Positions 9,498 through 23,038 are shown, counted from the first letter of the stretch. The stretch is 64,000 nucleotides of DNA from Cloeon dipterum (GCF_949628265.1 NC_088790.1:22448545-22512544), one strand, 5' to 3'. Translations and numbers: made by a program. Notes: a model not told the origin generated them from the letters alone.

Positions 9498-11554
9498 GGT
9501 TACGAATCGCCACACAGCATTTAAAACAATTAAATAAAGACAAGAAATCAACTCACTCTTCGTATCTATGAATGTTCGAAACGTTATAAATATTGGGGAA
9601 GTGTGTTTTGTTCCTTAATTTGGTTAAATGAATAAAAATTTGGTGTAGAAACGAGTATCAGTGGAATAAATCCAACTGTTAACAGGCAATTTACGCAATG
9701 AAAAAATTGATCGCCAGTTAGTTTCGGAGGGCACCCGCATGTTTTACACTGCGTTAGTGCGTGTCAGGACGGTGATTAATTAAACTAATCTCGCTCTCTT
9801 CCCTTTGCATAATTCACCCTTACGACGGGAATAAACCTGCCGGCGTCGGCTGTGTGTGCTGTGCTGTGCACGCACGATTCCAAAGTGTGGCCGTCCATTT
9901 GGCCGTGCGCAGCAGGGAGATTAGAACCGCAAGCAACACGCAATAAATTGGGAAAAGACGGGGCGGCCGCGCGTCGTCGTTGACCTATTTCGCCGTCGGG
10001 GCAATTATTCTGCGAGCTTTTATGAATGCACTTTATGCTCGCACCGAAAATTTTAACGGCTTCATAAAATGCAAGCAAGCTCTGCGCTGCTGACGAGAGC
10101 TATGCAGCCAGCACGGCACGTCGCATTAAATAAATTGTGTGCAGGCGTAAAAGCAACGAGCGACTGCCTGCAACCAGGACGAGATTCGGTTGCACGCTGC
10201 AGTCTCTCTCTCTTTCTCAGTTTTATGTCCGCCTTATCCGAATAGCAAGCTCACAAAAAGAAACACACGGATACGAGCACTTTGGCCTGCAAAAAATTAT
10301 ATTATAGTGCCGCTGTTAAATATTTTATACCATCGGAACACAGCACGGCGGCGGCGGTGGAAAGAATAGGCCGTAAACAGGCGGCTCAATGGCCACCATA
10401 ACGGACAGACAAAGCACATTTATTTATGTGGGAAAGCGCGGCCTGCACAAAAGGGGAAATTCATCCCTGCATATTATATACGATGGGACGCAATAATACA
10501 TAAGATACTCTTTGTTGCCCATATTAGGCTATTACACCGTTGATGTCATGGAGACGGCGTTTTAAAAGCGCGCCCTATAGTCTCTCGATACCGATTGCGT
10601 GTCGGACGCGCAAAGGCCCCGTCGAAATGAACACAAAACCAAGTACGCTTTAAATTTGGTAGAGTACGAGAGTAAATAAGTGGGTAAATCAGGTGGCTTT
10701 TCATTGCAGGCCGCACTTGGAGAACATTATTACGTGAACAATAGGTTATTCGTCAATTAGAAGAAATTAGCTTGCATGATTGAAATAAAAATATTTAATT
10801 CTGAGACCAATTTAAAATCTGTTGTGCGCTGATCGCCAAAGAGAATCACAACAAACTTAAGATATGAATTTTTTAAATGTAAAATCAATATCATATAGAC
10901 TGGTGTGCTCTTGCGCAGGATGCTGAAAATCCACTGAAGGTGCCAATATGAAAAACATTTGTTGAAATGTTTAGGAATTTAAGTGCCCTGAAAGGAGTCC
11001 TCAAAGCTGCATACATTTATTCCAATCTTAGATTACAGCCCGTGGAGCTTTACCCATACTTGCTCCAAAATCATTTTAAGCTTCCTATCAAACTACTTTA
11101 CTCTAAAAATCATATACCAAAATTAATTCAGTGCAGTCAATTCCGCTCTATTTAGCTAAATTAGCTCTGTAGTGGTTGCGGAGCCAAGCTCCCACTCCTT
11201 TTTCACTTTTGGTCTAGGGTATTGTTATTAATGATTGTTCGACGATATTTGTTAGAAATTCGTTAATGCAACAGAGAGAGATTTTGAATTTAAATTAGTT
11301 TTCGCCGGACACACGAGCCAACAAGTCGCATCTTCATTGTTCCGAGCGTTTAATTGAGAAGGACCAGGTTCATTCGGGTAAATTCTTTTCTAATTTTAAA
11401 TTGTTCTTCAAGTCAATTCTATTAAACTGTTAATTCTAAAGTCGATTATGAATTCCGTTCAAAGGTCCTTGTATTCTGTTAGACTTTGTCGCCAAGTGAT
11501 TGTCTCATTAAGAGAAGAATTTTTCAAAATCCCGCAAGGTTTTATTTTCACCTT
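9498..11554. other. gene-free stretch
   Basis: A CpG-rich island at about 9.78-10.68 kb is flanked by AT-rich DNA. Open frames are short and lack domain similarity. No RNA gene was recognised. Confidence 0.45.
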
Positions 11555-11956
11555 GCTCTATCTCATGCAGCCAAAAAATATAAATAATAAACTACCAGAT
11601 GTGCGGGTCGAATTTGGGTTGCTTTTGACATTTGCAGGCAGACCGTTTCTTTATTTATCTTTCTTAAGGGATGTTTGCTTAGAAACTGGGGTTTAACCTT
11701 TTCTCACGGTTTTCACTTCACAAAATAAATGATTTTCTTCTGGCTTACGATTTTGTGTTATTTTATCGACGCCTGGACACCATATGGATATTCATTAATC
11801 ATTGCACAAGTATTGAGTTTGGCATCTCATTATTGCCTTCATATCAACTTAATTACCTATACATTCCCTCATTAACTGAGAAAATTTATTTTATGATATG
11901 CTAAAACAGATATGTAGAGATATTTCAAGCTCTATCTCATGCAGGCAAAAAAATTT
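11555..11956. repeat. spaced direct repeat, two copies about 374 bp apart
   Basis: GCTCTATCTCATGCAG, then C or G, then CAAAAAA, occurs at 11555-11577 and again at 11929-11952, with one substitution and a small A-run difference. The sequence between shows no transposon hallmarks. A chance duplication or an eroded direct-repeat element are both possible. Confidence 0.55.
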
Positions 11957-12130
11957 ATACAAAAAGTGAAGTGAGAGATGTTCTAACTAGATACACACTG
12001 GATTCTTGCGCAATATTTTCAAAAGCTGGAGAAACTCCAACCAAATATGTTATCACTCTTTCTAAATCACAAGTCGATAATGGAAAACAATGAGAAGAAC
12101 AAACATGTTTAGTATTTTCGAATAAAACGC

Positions 12131-12170
12131 TATAAACCTGGGCTGAGCCTATCACAAAGTCGTCAGTCGG
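12131..12170 (+). promoter_or_regulatory. candidate core promoter (TATA + initiator)
   Basis: TATAAA at 12131-12136 is followed by TCAGTC at 12163-12168, a match to the arthropod initiator consensus TCAKTY. The presumed +1 A (12165) is 34 bases from the first T of the TATA box, slightly longer than the usual 30-31. About 100 bases downstream lies an ATG frame that ends in a splice donor. Confidence 0.4.
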
Positions 12171-12263
12171 TTCCTGCTCATTGTCGCGTTGATTTAGTCT
12201 CAACAATGATACGCTAGCTGAGCATAATTCAACGTTGCGTTGGGCGAGGAACTCGCACACACC

Positions 12264-12351
12264 ATGTTGGATCAGTGTTTCTCATCGGTGGAAAATGTTC
12301 AGTGCGAAGAAAGAAGAGGATCATGCACCTTGCAACCGGCGATCAGAAAAG
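12264..12351 (+). CDS. candidate short first coding exon, unidentified gene
   Basis: The ATG sits in a good context (ACACACC before it) and opens 29 codons plus one base, ending AAAAG before the donor GTAGGA at 12352. The peptide begins MLDQCFSSVENVQCEERRG and ends PAIRK. I do not recognise it. No matching downstream exon was found, so the rest of the gene would have to be spliced over a long distance, possibly beyond this window. Support is the combination of TATA, initiator, ATG context and donor in order, each weak alone. It could be a chance arrangement. Confidence 0.3.
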
Positions 12352-15300
12352 GTAGGAGTCATTACCGTCTTTAAATATGCTGTGATTGATCGTTTTAAAA
12401 CATTTTCTTTTTAAGTTCATCGATTCAAGATTTAAAATGAACTTTTTTATTTACAAGTTGACGGGGAAATGTGTTTTTACTCTGACATCGGCACGAAAGA
12501 AATTTTAATTGCCTAAAAGCCTACGTGCGGAGGGAGCAGACTCGTTCACGAGGGCCGTTGGGTGGATTTGATAAAAGCAGGCCATAAAAAGGGCGTCGGC
12601 CTGCTTGTGCGTGATGGTAGAGCAGGAGGACGTAATTGATTGCGACGCTGCTTGTCATTTCAGAGTAAGCATTTCAATTTTGAAAAAGCTCTTCCATTAG
12701 TCCTTTGACTGTTCAAAACTAACGGCATTAATTACTAAAACATTAAAAACACCATAATTTTGTTATTCAACTGTTGATTATTTTCAGAACTTTTGTTAGC
12801 TACATGATTCGATTAATGACGTAGTTAATTTTTGATAACCATAAATGAAAATGTAGGAAAAGCGACGGAAAATAAGCCTGCTGTCGTGGCAAAGCGGGTG
12901 TAATTTCATCAGCAGACGCGGCGACACTTAAAAGCGGGCCTTTCAGGTCGCGCCGACGCACCAACTTTGTATGCAGCCGGCATTTTCGGCGAAAACGTCG
13001 GCTGCAATAAGGAAAATAACATTGACGCTGCTCGTATCACCCGCCGCCAAGCCAACCAGCCAGGGCGGACGTAAAATTAAGCAAATTGTCGATTTGATCT
13101 CATTGCGTATGCATCGCGGCGCCGCCACCACCGCGCTACAGACGAGAGCGCAATATCCAGAGGCAAAAGACTTGATGCTGATTAAGACGCGTGGGCCGCC
13201 GCCGCCGCCGCTGCGATATCGCATTGTGTTCCAAATTGAAATTTGCATTTCAATAAAGGCGGCCGCCGGACGTCTCGCGTAATTAAATCAGCGCTGCCGC
13301 CGACGTTGGCGAAACTGCCGCACCAAACACCAATTTGCTTTAAATGTAACAGCGTAAATCGGCCGTCTTCTTTTTGTCCCTCAAACGAAGCATTTCATCA
13401 CTCTCTTTCTCACGAGGAATTAGCAGTCAAAATATTATTCATAAAATATATCACCAAAAATAAGGAAAAATGTTAACAATAATATTTGTTAAAATTTGTC
13501 TTTGACAAAAATTTTAATGTAAAAACATGATGTGTCCGAAGCCTATCAAAAATTGCTCTATTTCCTCTATTATTCAAAATGTGGTATTTTTAAACTCTTT
13601 GAAAATATACCAAGGATGGAAATTTCGACTTAGTTGAATTGTTGTAAGAGGGAATTTTCTCTCAGGAAGATACTAATGCGGGGTTGTCAAGAGATTTTCG
13701 ATACTTATTTTCTCTATTCGTTCGCATTCGAGATGAGGTGGACGTTTTCAATGATCGCTAATTCTCTACAGGTTATGCTGTGGCTATGAATTTTGTTTTG
13801 GAGTTTAAGTACTGCTGATGCGGGGCCGAAACAGCTGTTGTGCAGTGCGAGAGAGTTCGATCATATTTTACAATTTTTTTCAATTTTTATTTCTTCCATT
13901 TTTGTTTTTTGTCTATAGTAGTAGCCATTGGAATGTCAATTCATGAAGAATTACATTTACTTCATTAAAAAACTGCAGGAATCGCAGGAATTAAAAAAGA
14001 TAATCAATTCCCCTTGAAAAACTGATTTTTTTAGAAATCAAGGTGTCAGCAGAAGAATAGCAAAAACAGGATTCCTTGAGAGAGATGAGGAGGTGTGGAG
14101 GTGACTTTTTGCTTCCGTGCAAGGAAACCTGCCCGCGCGCAAATTGCGTGTTCAGCTCATTGAGCGTAGATATATTTGCGGTGGAAATTTATCGTCGGCA
14201 GTTTGGGCCGAGCAAAGTCAAAAGGCGCGGAATTACCGTTCGCACAATGAATGAAGGGAATTGCTGTGCGGTTGCGGCGAGAGGCTGCCTTATTGGACAG
14301 GCGACGCGCCATTTATTTTCTTAATTCGGCCTCTATTTTACATGGAAGCACCTGCAAATTTGACAGCGGTCGGCGTGCCACCTTCACTTCGATAGGTGCA
14401 AAACACAAAGACGCGCATTGTTGGCCCTGCAGTAACAAACGACCGTCGTACCATTACTCTGTCTTGCCTTGCGGAGATGCACTTTTTACGGAAGCGACAC
14501 TCAAGACGGCCCCGGATTGCGATTGCTTGTCTTGGTCTCCCCGCACAAAGCAAGCAGGTAATTGTTTTGCTCTCTTGACCGGAACAAATTCTCTGGCTTT
14601 TCTCATAAATTATTTATTATTGAGGTTTGTGTTTGCACAAGCTGAACAGATTATTTTTCAGTTGTAAAATTTTCAAAATATTATCAAAGGGTCTAAGAGA
14701 TGATCCGCTTTTGAATTTAAAAATATTTCTTGTAAATCGGAATAGCGCTAAAGGAATATAAATTTAAAATAACATTTGAATTGTTTTAATTTTTCTTTCC
14801 TTTAATTAGAATTTCGATGATACATTCTCACGGCACGGCATAGCTTTCTACAGTTTTTCAGAAAAAAAAATACCGTGCAAAACCTTGAAGCCAGTGCCGC
14901 AGTCTCGGGCGTGCGAGTGGATGGGAAACGTCAGTCAGCTGGCGCCCGTTGGTCCGTCCATGCATGTCAGTGACGTCACGCTATTCGGGGTTAATTGATT
15001 GAAAAGGCGAACGGGAAAACACATCAGTCCGGTGGCCTCGAAGCAAGCGGGTGGCCATGGCCAGTCGGCCTGACTCGCCCCCTGCCGGGCCTGCTTTCAT
15101 TAGTCGCTGCCATTTTTAATGGCCTCTTTTTATTCTGACGCAGAAAGATGAAGCCACGCGATTTCCTCACAATTGAGCATTCAAAAACAACAATACCCCT
15201 TTAAAGAGAACCTATTAAAAAATGGAAAAAATTCATGAAATAATTAAAAAATGAAAAATAAAGAGGATGGAACTGGCTTTATTTAATTTTAAAAATCCAT

Positions 15301-15589
15301 TTGATATTTCTTAAAGAAACGCTGACTGGAAGCAGCTATATATACTTTCAAAACTAGCTCCTTCAAGAGAATCGTCGAACTAAAGTGGACAAAATTGAAA
15401 TGTCTGTAGTTGCGGGGTGGCTTAATTGTATAAAATGGACTAAAGTGTCTTCTAGGAGTGCAGAAATGTAGAAATATATTTAAAATCACTTTCAATTCAC
15501 AAATTAACGCTGGAGTTTTGCAAGCAATTTTAAAAATATTAACCTACAATAAAATTAAATTTTGCATTTTATATTTAGTTTGCGAAAAC
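12352..15589. other. gene-free stretch
   Basis: CpG-rich islands at about 12.85-13.35 kb, 14.08-14.56 kb and 14.9-15.1 kb alternate with AT-rich DNA. The longest open frame (138 codons from 14251) has no recognisable domain and unremarkable composition. No RNA gene or repeat array was seen. Confidence 0.45.
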
Positions 15590-15940
15590 CAGCCCGTTGG
15601 CTCGCATTGTTAAGGCATTCTCAGGAGTGTCAAAGCAATGGGAGGTATTTGAGCAGTTCGGAAATCTAATACTGGCTACCCAATGTCAGAGATGGCAAAA
15701 AGTGGTTAGTTTAGTGACTCGAAATGCTCAAATTGCTCAACGGGCTGGGAGGCGCAGCGGCGCCGACTCGCTACTTGCTAGTTTGCACCTTTCCAGCATG
15801 CGTGATTTGGCTTCACGGGACGAATGTCTAGCGTTTCAATGCAGACCTCGGTGCGGAGGCAAGTGGCCCTTGAGTGGGCTGGGTCCCTGTGCGGCCTGGT
15901 GCGCCCATGTTATCCGTTCGCGGTGTTATTGGGACCCGGG
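15590..15940 (+). repeat. dispersed repeat family A, copy 3 (open frame retained)
   Basis: This is the most complete-looking member of the family, aligned to 5436-5780 (reverse) and partly to 7621-7770 (reverse). An open frame of 167 codons runs through it (15597-16100), containing VSLVTRNAQIAQRAGR and ECLAFQCRPRCGG. I recognise no domain in it, and the other copies interrupt the frame. Whether the family is protein-coding in origin or the frame is incidental cannot be settled from three copies. Confidence 0.72.
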
Positions 15941-18664
15941 TTTCAGCATTCGTGCTAGTGCAGTGCGCGCCCTTCCCGGTCCAAGGACAGGGATAAAAAG
16001 AGCAAAAAAATTCACCTACATTCACGATTGGTGTCAAAATGATGGTAAATTAATAAACTTTAATATTTTAGCGATATTTAACAATACCAACTATAAATAA
16101 CTAATTTTTAAATGATATCCGCATGAAGTTTGATTATAGTTAAATCCTTGCTCTTTTGTCAATTCTCCTCTTCACCAGCCTTTTAGCAGAGCTATGGTGT
16201 CTACTTCATGCATGACAAAATAATTAAATTTCAGCTCTGACGTGTTCGCGTATCTTTGAGAAATTGGCGATCCTCTTTTCTCTCAACGTGCTGTCCGTGC
16301 GTCCAGTCAGTTCTCGCGATCGATGGATCACCCTCGCCACCCTGTTAGACGGACAAGCAAGCAAAGTGCCAGCGCTGAATTTGATGACCCGTTCATTGTT
16401 TGCTTTATTGACTCACGCCCCGACTTGCTCTTGTTGGTTGTTGCCGAGAGCGTCGTCGTCGTCGATAAAACTGATGCGACACATTTTGCTTCGCGCAGAC
16501 CAAGCAAAAGGAAATTAAATCTCTGGCTTTTCGCAAGCAGGGCGTGGTTCGTCGGTGGTTTTTTGCCGAGCTGGACGCCGCACGCCGCTTTCGCAACAAC
16601 TCCTGTCGCCGACAGCCTCTCCAGATAAATTAAAAATAAAGTCTTTTTACTACCCGAGCCGTGCAGATTGCGCGTTTTTTTTCTGCAAGTCGGCGGCGTG
16701 TTTTCGGAATTGCATTTCGTCTGCGTGTAATGACTCGGCGCAAATGGCTTCTGACCGCACGCAGTAATGTTACTAGCTCTGCGAAAGGATGAATTCTGAG
16801 AAGTCTATTTGGTCATAAATGCGGCTTATATGGAGCAAGTTTTGGAACAGAGGAACGGAAGGCGGTGTTTTACGCCGACTTGACGAACTCTGCCTGGCTG
16901 CGATGAGAGTTTTATTGCTTGATGGTTTCCAACGTTGCTTCACATGATGCGTATAACAATGATTAAAGGAATGGTAACTGCGTAGGAACTGTATTCTAAA
17001 TTAGAGTTCAATTCTGTTTTAACAGTTTAATTTTAAATAGAGAGGTTCAAAATAAATTAATTTCAGTCTGCTATTGAAATTATTAGATACATTAACTCTC
17101 TAGCAAAGTGTTTCTATGTTTTGATTGAGACTGATTATGCATGGAAAAAAAATTTACAGAAATTGCAGATAATTTTGAAAATGGAACATATCTCATCTGC
17201 TAGCGATTTATTGAACAAATTAGACCATCTTTGAATTCCTATTGCTGTGCCCGATCGGATGAGCATTAAATAAAAGGTCCTCAGTGGATCATTTTGCTAC
17301 ACTTTTTTTACATTTTGGTAGTTTTTTCTGTAATTTTAATGCCAACATATTATGTACCTAAAAACCACCCTCAGAAACGCAAATTTTAAATTGTGAAAAA
17401 AAAGATTGCGGCATATTTCTCTTCCATTTTCGAGAAGATAAATTTAAATAAAACACGAATTTTTCGATTTTAGCAAACAGTGTAACTGCAAAATCTCGGG
17501 TTCTAACCGTCACAATTCGCACATCAATAGACTCGTCCTTACCTTCCCTAGTGAACAGAAGGGGTTTGATGTGCCAAAACTATGCCTCCATCGCCAATTA
17601 ACCAAAATTTAATTTATACGATGAAAAAGGAAACTATTATAAAATATTTTCCCTTGCTTTATAAATTGCTTTTTGCTGCAAGAAATGTTGCTTGTTGTTG
17701 TTACCTTGAAAATTATTTTATTTTTACCACGAATAAAAATTGTTCTTTAAAAATAATACACAACACACAATTATGTTGGAAAAATACCTATGGTTATTTC
17801 ACAGCATCCAAACAGCTATTCACACTGCGTAGTTCGGGATTAGGCTCAAGTTTCGAATTTCGCTCCCACGTGGAAGCAAAAGCCTGTTTGCGGGTGAACA
17901 CCTTCAAAGAACGCACCGTCGCTCGGGCCCTGAGGGATACGCAAGCGTTACACTCGCATGTACACAAAACAAAATTAAACCAGTCCCTGCGCCACACAAT
18001 AAGCCGGCGTTTATTTGTTCCTTTGCCGATTGTTTTTCGACCGCCGCAATAAAATTTCCCCGCCGGCGAAAATGGGGGAAAAGGGACGCTCGGGAAATTT
18101 GCATCTCAGCACTTTTCGCAGCCCGAAAATGGCTGCCGGCGATAAATCACGCACTTTGGCACACACAAGTGTGCATGCAACCCGATCCGCGCCCCTGATC
18201 AACCGGTTGCATATATATTTTTATAACGAGCCCAAGGGACCGCCGCGTGCCACCGCCGGGCGGTCGCCATTAAATTTAATTGTAAGGCGAGCTGCGATTT
18301 GCTTGTTATCGGAAGACAAAGCTTTTTCCTGGAAAACAGCGTGTTTTCACAGATCACCATGTTTTTTGGCAGAGTCGTCGCGCATTTTTTTACGAAATTC
18401 ACAGTGACTGCACCGTCTGAAAAGGCAGCACTTCATTGTGCCGACGCATAATAACTTTCTCCGGCTGGCGCATTTTTTTCTCTACACAGCAAGAGGACGA
18501 GGGTTGTTTTTTTCCCTGACTGAAAAGTCACTTCCTCTCGACGAGTTTTTGAATTAGTCGGATGCATAAATTACTTTCCATTCATATTAAGATTTAGTTT
18601 TTAGCAAGCTGGGTGATGAAAATGTAAAAGGAAATTAGTCTGCTGTGCAGTCGTCGTCGTCGGC

Positions 18665-18690
18665 CCAGCCAGCCAGCCAGCCAGCCAGCG
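18665..18690. repeat. (CAGC)n tetranucleotide repeat
   Basis: Six consecutive CAGC units at the edge of a CpG-rich island. Confidence 0.9.
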
Positions 18691-18831
18691 AGAGTCATAA
18701 ATCAAGTCGAGCAAAATGCGGCCGCCGCTTTTATAATGGGCTTGTAATTTTCCAAGCGGCTCTCTCTGACTTGACTTTTGCAGCCTCGTTTGTGCCACGG
18801 CCGGAAGTTCGTCGGCCACAGCAACCGGCGC

Positions 18832-18860
18832 AGCGAGTGAGACTCTTTCGCTCACTCGCT
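18832..18860. repeat. perfect 10-bp inverted repeat
   Basis: AGCGAGTGAG and CTCACTCGCT pair perfectly around a 9-base loop, followed at once by a second small foldback (TGTGTG with CACACA). Confidence 0.75.
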
Positions 18861-20621
18861 CTCTCATACCAGTGTGTGTACAAACACACAAAGCGAAAAA
18901 GAGTTGAAAAGGGCAGTGAAAATATATAGCAGTCCCTTAATCACTCGTGCGGAGAGACTTGTCAAGAGGGGACACTCGCTCAAAAATTAGCAGGAATGAT
19001 GAGCGAAAAAGTGCGGTAGCTTGAACTGGTTCAAAAAGGAAAAATGAAAAGTTTTATTGGCTGCCAAAAAAATATTTTTGGAGTGACAATTTTTTTCTAT
19101 TTTAAATAAAATGCAAATATAGATTCAATTGTGCCAACAGATTTTGGAATAAAAAAACCTTATCACGCACTTCTTTCCTTTTAACTAAAATTTGCAGTAG
19201 TATAACACTTAAAAAGCATAGCTCCTGCTGAGTAATTTAGTTCTGCTGTGTTGTTAAAAAACTCGCGAGACACTTAAATTTAAGGATGAGGAGCCGCGAT
19301 CAGTGGAGAAAGTACTTAAATCTCGCGAGTTCTTTCTTGTCACGGTCAGCCCGGACGCGCTTTTTGCTCGGCTGCCCTGATTCTGACGTTGATAAATAAA
19401 CTGCCCAGACCGTTGAGCCGGCGCTGCTGCTAATGCTCTCTTTTCGACGCTCGTGCCGAATTTGCTCGCGCGTTTTTACGCCGCACTTGCGCTCCATGCA
19501 GCAAAGAAACCCCCTTTAGATTCGATTGATTGCTATTTTTTTATTTGCTTCAAGCCTCGGAATTTCCAACATTATTCTATGTTTATTCTCACACTTTTTC
19601 ATAAATACATTAATGTTATCACAAGTCAATTAAAAGGTGACTAAGACCCTGCCCTGAAGGACAAAGCCGAAGTGAGACCAGGCTCAAATATCATAAAAGA
19701 CATCAAAAATAAATTACACATTAAAATCCTGCAATCACATACGCCTTGCAGATGGAAGGAAACTGTGCCGCAGAGCAGTCCTTCAATGCAGGTTGCATAT
19801 CACTCATTCTTTCAGGACACGAAAGTCAAACAAATTTTTTACCGAGGTCGGTACGGGCCGGCGGCTGCAGCAGCCGAGGATGCAGAGGGTCGACGCCGCG
19901 GTCACGCGCCCTAGTGTGATTCATGTCACTGCGTCGAAGTCCGTAGACACATTTTGAAAAACAGGAGGTCGGTGTACATGAGCTGGGCTGGTACTGAGAG
20001 GAGATTTTGTCGGTGCGGCGGCGGGATGCGGTGGTCGTGAAACATGGAAAAAACAATATATTCAGAGAAAACAAGGGGTGGATGATGAGCATATTAAACA
20101 AATATGTACATTTTTGTTGTTTGCCATAATATTCCTTTAGGGTTACTGAGCAGTGGAATAATTTTCCCAGCCTTTTCAAGAACGTCCGTATCGATTTTCC
20201 CCGTCAGACCTCAAATATCATCTGTGGCAATAATTTTAGCGTGTGTGTGAATGTGTTTTAGTATATGCCGTGTACGACTAGACTATCTTTTGATTTTCCA
20301 ACGTTTCAGCGACTCGATTGCTTGTATTGAGCCTTTTTTACTTCCATAAATGTATATGATTCAGTGAAAATAAACTTGTTAATGAATTTATCGTTTCGTT
20401 AAAATAATTTCGCAATTTGTAATTTTGTAATTTGTTTTGCTGTGGTTGACAGTTTGCAAATTGAAAAGTTTAGCTCGTCGAAAAGCGCAACTTTGATAAA
20501 CGCAGTGACTGAGGGCGGTCAGGTCTTAACGATGCGAAAACGCACATTTGTCTCAAGAGGGATTAATTAATTTGCGGGCCGTTGTTGCGTAATTACGACC
20601 GAGATTTCCCAAGACAACCGA

Positions 20622-20642
20622 CAGCAGCAGCAGCAGCAGCAG
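20622..20642. repeat. (CAG)7 trinucleotide repeat
   Basis: Seven CAG units in non-coding sequence. Confidence 0.9.
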
Positions 20643-22993
20643 ACTAGCCTGCGGGGCTAATAAATATTCAAAGGCAAACAGGGCTTTTAAGAGGCGATGC
20701 ACTTGGAAAAGCAAAAGGGAATTGTTCCCGTCTCTTCGCGCACAAAGGCCAAGAAACTACACTTCTACACCGCCGTAAACATACATACGCGTATATATGC
20801 AAATATACTGCGCGTGGAGCTGTAAATCCGAAAGGGCGCGCACGAATCGGCGGCTCCCCGCGTCTAAAAGCATTTTCGGCAAAGCGTAGCGACGACGGGG
20901 AGTGCTTTATTGTGATTTATGACACACATCGCTGGAAATTATGACCTTCTGATGTGTTTTACAAACTTGCATTTTCATTTTGAGCTCATTAACTTTTTAT
21001 TTGCTTATCTCATCCTCGTCTTCAGCAGGCCTTGACGCTTTTATTCGAATTTCATGCCCGACCCTTTTGGTTTTGAATTATGGCACTAATTTCTTCTTAA
21101 AAGTAGATTGCTTTGAAATTTATGTGCATAAATTCTGGGTTTAGGCGATTAACTGTTTCAAAATTAATTATGGCCAGAAACTGACGTACAAATTGCCATG
21201 GCAGTCAGATTTTCTAATTAGTTAGCAGCTATAGGATTTCTCTTGATTTTTGCTTTATATTATTAAGCATTTTTTAATTAAAGATATCAGAATTACCTTT
21301 TCATAAATGTACTTAATAGCAGAAAAATAAAAATTTCTTGGTCTTCAGGGTAATAAATGGTGGGGCTCTCGCTCAATCATCTTTGCAGGCGGCAGTTTAG
21401 CAATTTTTCCCCCAGAACAGTTTGTTTGCAAATTTATTTGCTCGGAAGATGGGTGGCATTATGATTCATCACCGACTGTGTAGCATTTCCTCCGAAATGG
21501 AGTATTTTTTGTTGTTGTCGGCACTCATTTCTCATCTCATCATCCGTCTGCATTGAAATTTGCCAGCCGTCGTCTTCGTGTGAATGAATGCGAGTGTATC
21601 TTTCTCTCTCCCCGCGTTCGCTGCTCTTTTCCTCTCGCTGCTCTCGTCATAAACAAAATAAAACACCAGCCGCCGGGCTCTTTAATCTGGTGAATTGCGA
21701 GTATGCGTAATGAAATTCTGCACCATCACGCTGCTGCTTTCGCGATGAGAAGAAAGACGCTTCCTTTCGTCGTCGCAAGTGAGAACACTGCCGCGTACAA
21801 GCACTCAAAAACTTAATGCATTAGCGACTCAATCAAGACACGCACCACTTTTTTGCCTGATGAACAATTCTACTCGCAATCCCATCGTTCTTCTTCATTT
21901 CCCTCCCTGCTGCGTTTTCTCCTCAGCAGCACCAATAAATGTCTTCATGACAGCATTTTTTTGCAAAAATTAATTCCAAAAAAAGCAAAAGAGGTAGAAA
22001 TTATAGGCATGTTTTTTGCTTTTAATAAAATGCAGGGAAAATACACACACTGCTGTCTCCAAAAGAAGATCAAACGAACAACGTTGACCCCAAGACACTA
22101 GAGCAGTCTTCTAGGATTCATATTCTTGGATGTCCGGCCACAGAAATGTACTTTTTACATTTAGAGTGAATCCAATCCCGGTCCAAATTGGTCTTTTTGT
22201 GACCATAAAGAGAGATCATTAAATCGCTATGAATTCTCGTTCCCCTAATGGGCGTTGGAATTTCTCTTCATTATTAATTTTGCTCGTTTTGGCTAGTAAA
22301 ATTGTTTTTTTTTACCTTGTTAGGTTTTACCTTGTTATGATCTCATTAATAAGAGACGGATCGAGGAATCCATTTTCTGGTTAATTGGCATGTTATAAAT
22401 AATAAAAAAATAAAAAATTGATTATTTTAAAACATTTTATCTACCTGCTATCTCACAAAATCATTTGATAACGCAATTAAAATCGTCCAGACATTTAAAA
22501 AAGAGTGCTTCATAAAGCTAGTTCTTTTTACTTTTTATTGATGAGTAATTTCGTCATTTGTCATAATACGTTCTCTTAAAAGTAAAAAATGATTATTATT
22601 AGCTTCGCCTGTCTCACTCGGCCTGCATGTTTGCACTTAAAACACACTCCTGCAAAGACCAACGTTTAAGCTCATTAAATTACATTATGAAAATCGAGCA
22701 TTTGCGTGCATTAAATCCTATTCTAGATTTAAATTCTATTGTGTCCTTTTCAGACTTAATAATGTTTGATAGTTATTAATATTTAAAAATCTCATGGGAG
22801 TCGATGAAGTTGTGCATTACAAATTCATCCCACGCTGCTTCTATCCTTTCAGTTATTTATATCTATTCATTTCAATAGTCTGAAAGATGAACGAACAGTC
22901 AAAATTATACCAGACTCAGAACCCTTTCGCAAATTAGGCCTGTGTGTTTTGAGGGCTGGAAATCGTTTCCTATTCACATTTCGCACTTATTAC

Positions 22994-22995
<2 letters not shown>

Positions 22996-23034
<39 letters not shown>
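22996..23034. repeat. (CT)n microsatellite
   Basis: About 39 bases of uninterrupted CT, a GAGA-type polypurine tract on the other strand, immediately 5' of a CpG-rich island. Such tracts bind GAGA-factor-like proteins in some insects; use here is unknown. Confidence 0.92.

Positions 23035-23038
<4 letters not shown>

Noticed and set aside
15597..16100. 167-codon frame as a protein-coding gene
   Set aside because: It overlaps a dispersed repeat whose other copies break the frame, and no domain was recognised; it is reported as repeat family A instead.
19826..20179. Minus-strand frame with a proline/arginine-rich end and a nested frame starting MFHDHRIPPPHRQN
   Set aside because: Looked coding at first, but the nested frame stops after 39 codons, no convincing acceptor-donor pair was found and no domain was recognised.
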